DNA of 10,590 nucleotides, taken from Funneliformis mosseae (lineage: Eukaryota > Glomeromycota > Glomeromycetes > Glomerales > Glomeraceae). Each line of letters starts with the position of its first letter. Within the stretch, counting starts at the first letter, position 1. Under the pieces are notes generated by a model. The model was not told the DNA's origin and did not search any database. It was given only the letters and a program-made list of their open reading frames with translations. Shown one piece after another: positions 6,534 through 10,590 of the stretch. The stretch spans positions 1-10,590 of the forward strand of contig CAJVPP010003855.1 of the NCBI GenBank assembly GCA_910592005.1, given 5' to 3'. The translations under genes and the position numbers were made by a program.

Positions 6534-8750
6534 TCACTCACAATCATCATCTCTTATTAAATTATTTATAACATAGTCTAAGACACTCTTTTCACTTATC
6601 TTACTATTATCGTCTGCATTGTTATCCCCTTTATCATCCCTTTTATCATCTCTTTCATCATCACTCTTATAATACTCATCAGAATCATAGAATATATCAT
6701 TTAAAATGTCGCTGATTTCTTTAATGATTAATTTATGTGATAAATCAACAAATTTGTTAATCTATACATTTTCAATTAAAATGATACAATTATCTTCTAA
6801 GATTTCTTTACCATCTATAATACTGTAAGTAGAAGGGATTTTATCATATTCTTTTCATCTATTTCTGCAAAAGCTTCTGTAATATATAAATTAATCTCTT
6901 CATTACTAAGACGAGTTTGCTTTTTTTGATCTATTTTATAGAATCTGAATTCAATACTAAAGTTTAATTTTTAATATGTAATTAATTTACACATTGACTC
7001 TAATCATTCTAGTTTAAGATTTAAATGGTATTTGTAATAAAACCAACTAAGAATAGAAAAATCTTATTTACAACTTGCTGAATTAGGAGAAATTGTGAAT
7101 AAATAATATGCAATTTAGAAATACGTCAAATTCTGATTCTATGTTGATCATTTCTCACCATTTACTAGAATTATCTTAAATAATTAAAGGATCAAAATCA
7201 AATAGATCCTTTTCATCCTTGTACTTTATCAATTGATCACATAAAACTTCACATTTATAATAATCAAATTCTAGCCTTTTTCTAATAGATGCAATACATT
7301 TCAAAATTCTTTTAAAAGTGCATTTTTTTAATAGAACATATTTAAACTATAAATTCAGAAAAAACAAATGATGTAATTATTATCATTAAACTCTTCGTAT
7401 TTTTTTTTATCACTCTAATACAATATTTCAAAATGTAAGATTAAATAATTGTATTAATTTTTTAAAGCTGCTGCAAGTTGTATAAAGCTTAAAAAACATT
7501 TACAAATGTAGCTGATCTGGATTCTAAAGCTAATATTGCTTTTTTTAAAGGTTTCAAAACAAATGAAAGAACTCATAAATTAGAAAAAATATTTCATAAT
7601 CAAATAATTGTTGTAATTCTATTATTTGCTAAGATCAATTGATAGCAATTAAAAAATTCTTTAAAGGCTAATTCTAAATTGATTATTGACTTTACTAATT
7701 TGCTAGCAGTATTTTAGTATATCTTATAATATAGCTTTAATCCTTCATTATTGATTCCCTTTTCTTTGATTAATTAAGCAAGTTTAGAACTAGTCTGATA
7801 TAAAATTTTAAAAAATAATATTAATGTATTCACATTATAATAAATGATCACTAAATATTTCCTTCATAATATTACATATAATAAAATTAATAGCATATGC
7901 TATATATTATATATTCTAAATTCTTGAAAATTTTTCTTGAATAATCTTATGCATTTTTTAAATATTTAATGTATTATCAAATACTATTACTGAATCTGAT
8001 CCACTTCTATTTTATTGATAAAATTTTCGATTATATCTACTAAATATTTATCAATGTGTCTTTCTTTTAACAAATCTGAAATTTATATAAATATTCTTTG
8101 CAGAATGGTATTGTAACTATGAAGTTTCATATTGAACAATTGGTATTGAAAGTTTAACCATCAAATACTAAGAAAGTAAGAATTAATTATAAAAATAATT
8201 ATAATATATTAATATAATAATTTAACAAACCTAATATTAAATGAGTTTCTTTTTCAAATTCAGACTTATTTTAGAGTTTACTTAAGCTAATTCACATTCA
8301 AATAATTGATCTGATAAAATTGTTCTCATTAGTGGGTTATAACCAACATTAAACTCTTTTATTAAATTAATAAAAAAAGAATGTTTGACAATTCAAAAAG
8401 AAATTCCTCAAGCAATAAAAAATTTAACCAATATTCAATTAATTCTTGTAATTCTACTTTCACAAAGTTCTGTAGAATCAAGATAATTGTTTATACTCTG
8501 CTGCTCATATTTAAGCTTTTTTTTCTCTGAGGGTAATTTATCTTGTCATTCTATTACCTTAATCATATACTTTCTTATAACTGCTACTAGTATATTTTAG
8601 CAATAATTAAAAAGATACTCTTCAAATTTTAAATTTTAAATTTTACTACACTTTTATTATATATTACAATATTTATAAGAAGCAGCAAATTTATTAGAGC
8701 AAATAGAGGTTTCTTTATTAATATCCTTCTAAATGCTATTAGGTGATCAA
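6534..8750 (-). pseudogene. hAT-family transposase with BED-type finger, multiply broken
   Basis: hAT transposases cut and paste DNA in the nucleus. In order on the minus strand I see: a BED-finger-like start (SPNSI.KDINKE, then KFAASYKYC, with Cys at 8666-8668); INNYLDSTELCESRITRIN followed by the KFFIA.GISF and FNVGYNPLMRTILSDQL segments usual before the catalytic core; a K.RW-like remnant (YYKIY-stop-NTASKLVKSI, near 7690-7730); PLKKAILALESRSA (about 7515-7560); IRKRLEFDYYKCEVLCDQL and DPLII-stop-DNSSKW-stop-EMIN; and the C-terminal dimerisation domain ISPNSASCK, DFSILSW, LNLKLE and ESMCKLITY (about 7095-6960). The acidic tail (SDEYYKSDDERDDKRDD and on) stops at 6534-6536. The frame changes at least four times and many stops interrupt it, several at expected Trp or Gln. 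Some catalytic residues cannot be placed. Ends and target duplication were not found. Confidence 0.75.
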
Positions 8751-9104
8751 TCTCATTTATTTTTTTTGAATAGAAATAGGCTCAATAAACATTTTTAATA
8801 AGATTTTCTTTTACTTATATTTCAAGAAAAAATAAATAAAATGAGTGTAATATTTTATCAAATATATACAGTACATTGCATATTAAAATATAATAATTAA
8901 TAACATATATAATATATATATATATTACAATAAAGATATTGTGGTAAAGAAATTCTGCTAAAGAAATTCTACTAAATAGAAAAATGATCCTATAAAATGT
9001 TTATTTAGATTATTAAATTATAATCTTTGATCAAGGCTAAAAATAGAAATCAAAATTTACTGGCTAAAGAATCAAAAAAAAAATTTATCAGTTTTTTCAG
9101 ATTC
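8751..9104. other. AT-rich spacer with a small tandem repeat
   Basis: It contains an A/T dinucleotide run (about 8905-8927) and two to three copies of TAAAGAAATTCTRCT (about 8945-8976). No coding region is supported. It separates the hAT remnant from the Tc1-like element. Confidence 0.4.
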
Positions 9105-9106
9105 TA

Positions 9107-9132
9107 CAGAGGGTTATCATAAGTTTCTGAAC
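9107..9132 (+). repeat. Left terminal inverted repeat of the Tc1-like element
   Basis: A 26-bp terminus preceded by TA. It matches the reverse complement of 10429-10454 at 23 of 26 positions. Confidence 0.85.
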
Positions 9133-9285
9133 ATGACTTTTGAAATACTATTGCTATACAAAAAAGGTAATATTTATTATATAAATATGGGTTGTTTTTA
9201 TTTATTTGTCTTAAAAAACATTTCTAACTTCATTTTTTCTTTTTTACTTTATTTTTTTTTACAAATTGTGGTTACAACTGTAATA

Positions 9286-10323
9286 ATGAGAAAAAATAAT
9301 AAATTGATTACAAAATAATAAGGTATCATATTTTATCTTTATAAAAATGGCAATTCGTATAATCAGATTACAGAAACTGTTTGATGTGACAAAATAACAA
9401 TTTATGATACATTAAAAAAGCATGCTAAAACTGAATCTATTGATTCTAAGCTTCATCCTGGATGACTGCATCTGATCGATATCACGAATCACAATTGGCT
9501 TAAATATTTAGTAACAAATGAAAAAGCATAAAATTGACAATTATATACTACTAGAATAAAAAAACTATGGAAAAAAAACAAGTTAGAATGTTTCAGAAAT
9601 TACCATTCGTTGTACCCTTTATTCATTTGAACTAAGAAGTTATATTACATAATGAAAATCTCTCATTTTATTAGTAATAAAAAGGCACAACTTGCATAGT
9701 GTTTAGAATATGAAAGTTAGACAAAAAATGATTAGGCAAAAGTATTATGAAGTGATAAATCAACCTTTACTCAATTTCAGCAAAGTTGTACTAGCAGAGT
9801 ATAGAAAAAACCAGAAGATGAATAGTCACTCTCTTGTGTTTTAGTCATAATTAAACACAGCCCAAGCCACATATTTTGGGATTATTTTTCACGAAAAGGG
9901 ATAGGACTGATTATACTACTTCATAGATCAGTAACTAGAGCTACTAACATTGAAATACTGTGAAAATATATTTTATTTATAATGAAGTGCATGTTTTTAA
10001 AAAACAATAGTTTGTTTCAAGAAGATAATGCTAGATCTTACAAAACAAAGGTTGTATCATCATTTTGTATAGAAAAAAATCTGTACATTCTTTCTTGATC
10101 TACTTAAAGCCTAGACTTTAACTCAATTAAAAATTTATAAGCTAAAGTAAAAAAGAAAATTAGAAATAAAAAGAAAAAGCCAACTAACCTTGCTGAATTT
10201 AAAAGGGATGTTAAAAATGCATGAAAAGTAATTCTAAAATATCTGATCAAAAATTTAGTTGATAGTATGCCAGCACAAATCTAAGCAGTGATTACAGCAA
10301 AAGGTAGCCCAATTAAATACTAG
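9286..10323 (+). pseudogene. Tc1-like DD34E transposase, 19 in-frame stops
   Basis: The frame runs from ATG 9286-9288 to TAG 10321-10323, 345 codons plus stop, the usual length, with no net frameshift. An N-terminal helix-turn-helix region is seen (YLYKNGNSYNQITETV, then CDKITIYDTLKKHA). The DDE core follows: first Asp at 9754-9756 (SDKSTFTQF), second at 10024-10026 (LFQEDNARSY), and a third position at 10129-10131, exactly 34 residues on, where SLDFNSIKNL replaces the family DLNPIENLW. Catalytic Glu (GAA) is therefore Lys (AAA). FWDYFSRKGIG and DSMPAQI are further family segments. Stops in the core stand at expected Trp or Gln: TGA 9748 (VL-stop-SD), TAG 9802, TAG 9823, TGA 10096, TAA 10105, TAA 10138, TGA 10222 and TAA 10282. 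The enzyme would cut at its terminal repeats and insert at TA; this copy cannot encode it. Confidence 0.85.
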
Positions 10324-10428
10324 TTTAATACTACAAAATGTAGGTTTTGATAAGCTTAAAATAAAGTTTTAATAAAGTTTTTTTGATTGAGTTTTAAAAA
10401 TTAAGCATTTTATATTTTATAAAAATTT

Positions 10429-10454
10429 GTTCAAAAACTTTTGATAACCCTTTG
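10429..10454 (-). repeat. Right terminal inverted repeat of the Tc1-like element
   Basis: A 26-bp terminus followed by TA. It is the inverted partner of 9107-9132. Confidence 0.85.
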
Positions 10455-10477
10455 TATTAAAATTTGCCAGATATATA

Positions 10478-10590
10478 CAGTAGTAGTCATAAGTATCCGA
10501 CCACCTGAGATCATCCAAAATTATTATATAACTACCTCTTAAATTTTCCAGAAATATAATTTAACACAATATATGATCACCTGTAAATTT
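10478..10590. mobile_element. Start of a second Tc1/mariner-like element, cut by the window edge
   Basis: TA at 10476-10477 is followed by CAGTAGTAGTCATAAGTATC and then CGACCACCT. A CAGTRGTRGTCATAAGTATCCGACCACC-type terminus is familiar from Tc1/mariner-like elements in glomeromycotan genomes, from memory. It differs from the ends of the neighbouring element, so it is a separate insertion only 21 bp beyond that element's right TA. Later words such as TATGATCACCTGTAAAT lie near the edge. No coding sequence is reached inside the window. Confidence 0.65.

Larger units (their letters stand above)
9107..10454 (+). mobile_element. Complete Tc1-like element, 1,348 bp
   Basis: The left end (9107-9132) begins CAGAGGGTTATCATAAGTTT. 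The reverse complement of the right end (10429-10454) begins CAAAGGGTTATCAAAAGTTT. The 26-bp inverted repeats differ at three positions. TA flanks both ends (9105-9106 and 10455-10456), the standard Tc1/mariner target duplication. Length and short terminal repeats fit a typical Tc1-like transposon with one intronless gene. Ends are well preserved while the gene is dead, so the copy could only be moved by an active relative. Confidence 0.88.

Noticed and set aside
9133..9318. A 61-codon open frame on the plus strand
   Set aside because: It is in the same frame as the Tc1 transposase and ends at that gene's first internal stop. The part before 9286 is low-complexity, rich in Phe and Leu, and lies between the terminal repeat and the likely start, so it is not a separate gene.

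Overview
The window looks like nuclear DNA of an arbuscular mycorrhizal fungus, Rhizophagus irregularis or a close relative (Glomeromycotina). This rests on the very AT-rich background, fungal-type introns of about 53-90 nt, and remembered resemblance of the transposons, repeats and a multi-exon nuclease-like gene to families abundant in that genome. It is an inference without database support. There is no rRNA, tRNA, CRISPR array or bacterial-type operon. It is a transposon-rich accessory region in which every recognisable gene is broken.

Layout. 1-720: AT-rich, no gene seen. 721-1004 and about 1030-1310: two unrelated degenerate tandem repeats. 1501-1960 (+): decayed, intron-containing piece of a HOOK-type coiled-coil gene. 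2121-2222: short repeats of an AGTCCA-like word. 2412-2701: complete pogo-like MITE with a TA target duplication. 2747-4997 (-): the main gene, at least nine exons, ending in a domain resembling a fungal PD-(D/E)XK-like family. It carries two frameshifts and a 184-bp MITE (2954-3137) flanked by an exact duplication of its target. 5105-5370: two tandem copies of a G+C-richer dispersed repeat just upstream of that gene. 5583-5624: GGTCCGGTC palindrome. 5659-6104 (-): Myb/SANT-like gene with five in-frame stops. 6534-8750 (-): hAT transposase pseudogene with a recognisable BED-finger region, core and dimerisation domain. 9107-10454 (+): complete Tc1-like element with terminal inverted repeats, TA duplication and a transposase frame of 345 codons holding 19 stops but no net frameshift. 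10478 to the end: terminal repeat of a second Tc1-like element that continues outside the window.

The genes do not form a pathway. The shared theme is inactivation. In the Tc1 and Myb/SANT genes, and partly in hAT, most stops sit where tryptophan, glutamine or arginine is expected, which fits C-to-T changes on either strand. The Tc1 catalytic glutamate has become lysine, the same type of change. This resembles repeat-induced mutation or deamination of methylated cytosine. The nuclease-like gene instead decayed by indels and a MITE insertion. I found no intact novel system. The most informative items are the MITE insertion, the nonsense-only decay of the Tc1 element, and a possible 29-nt intron.
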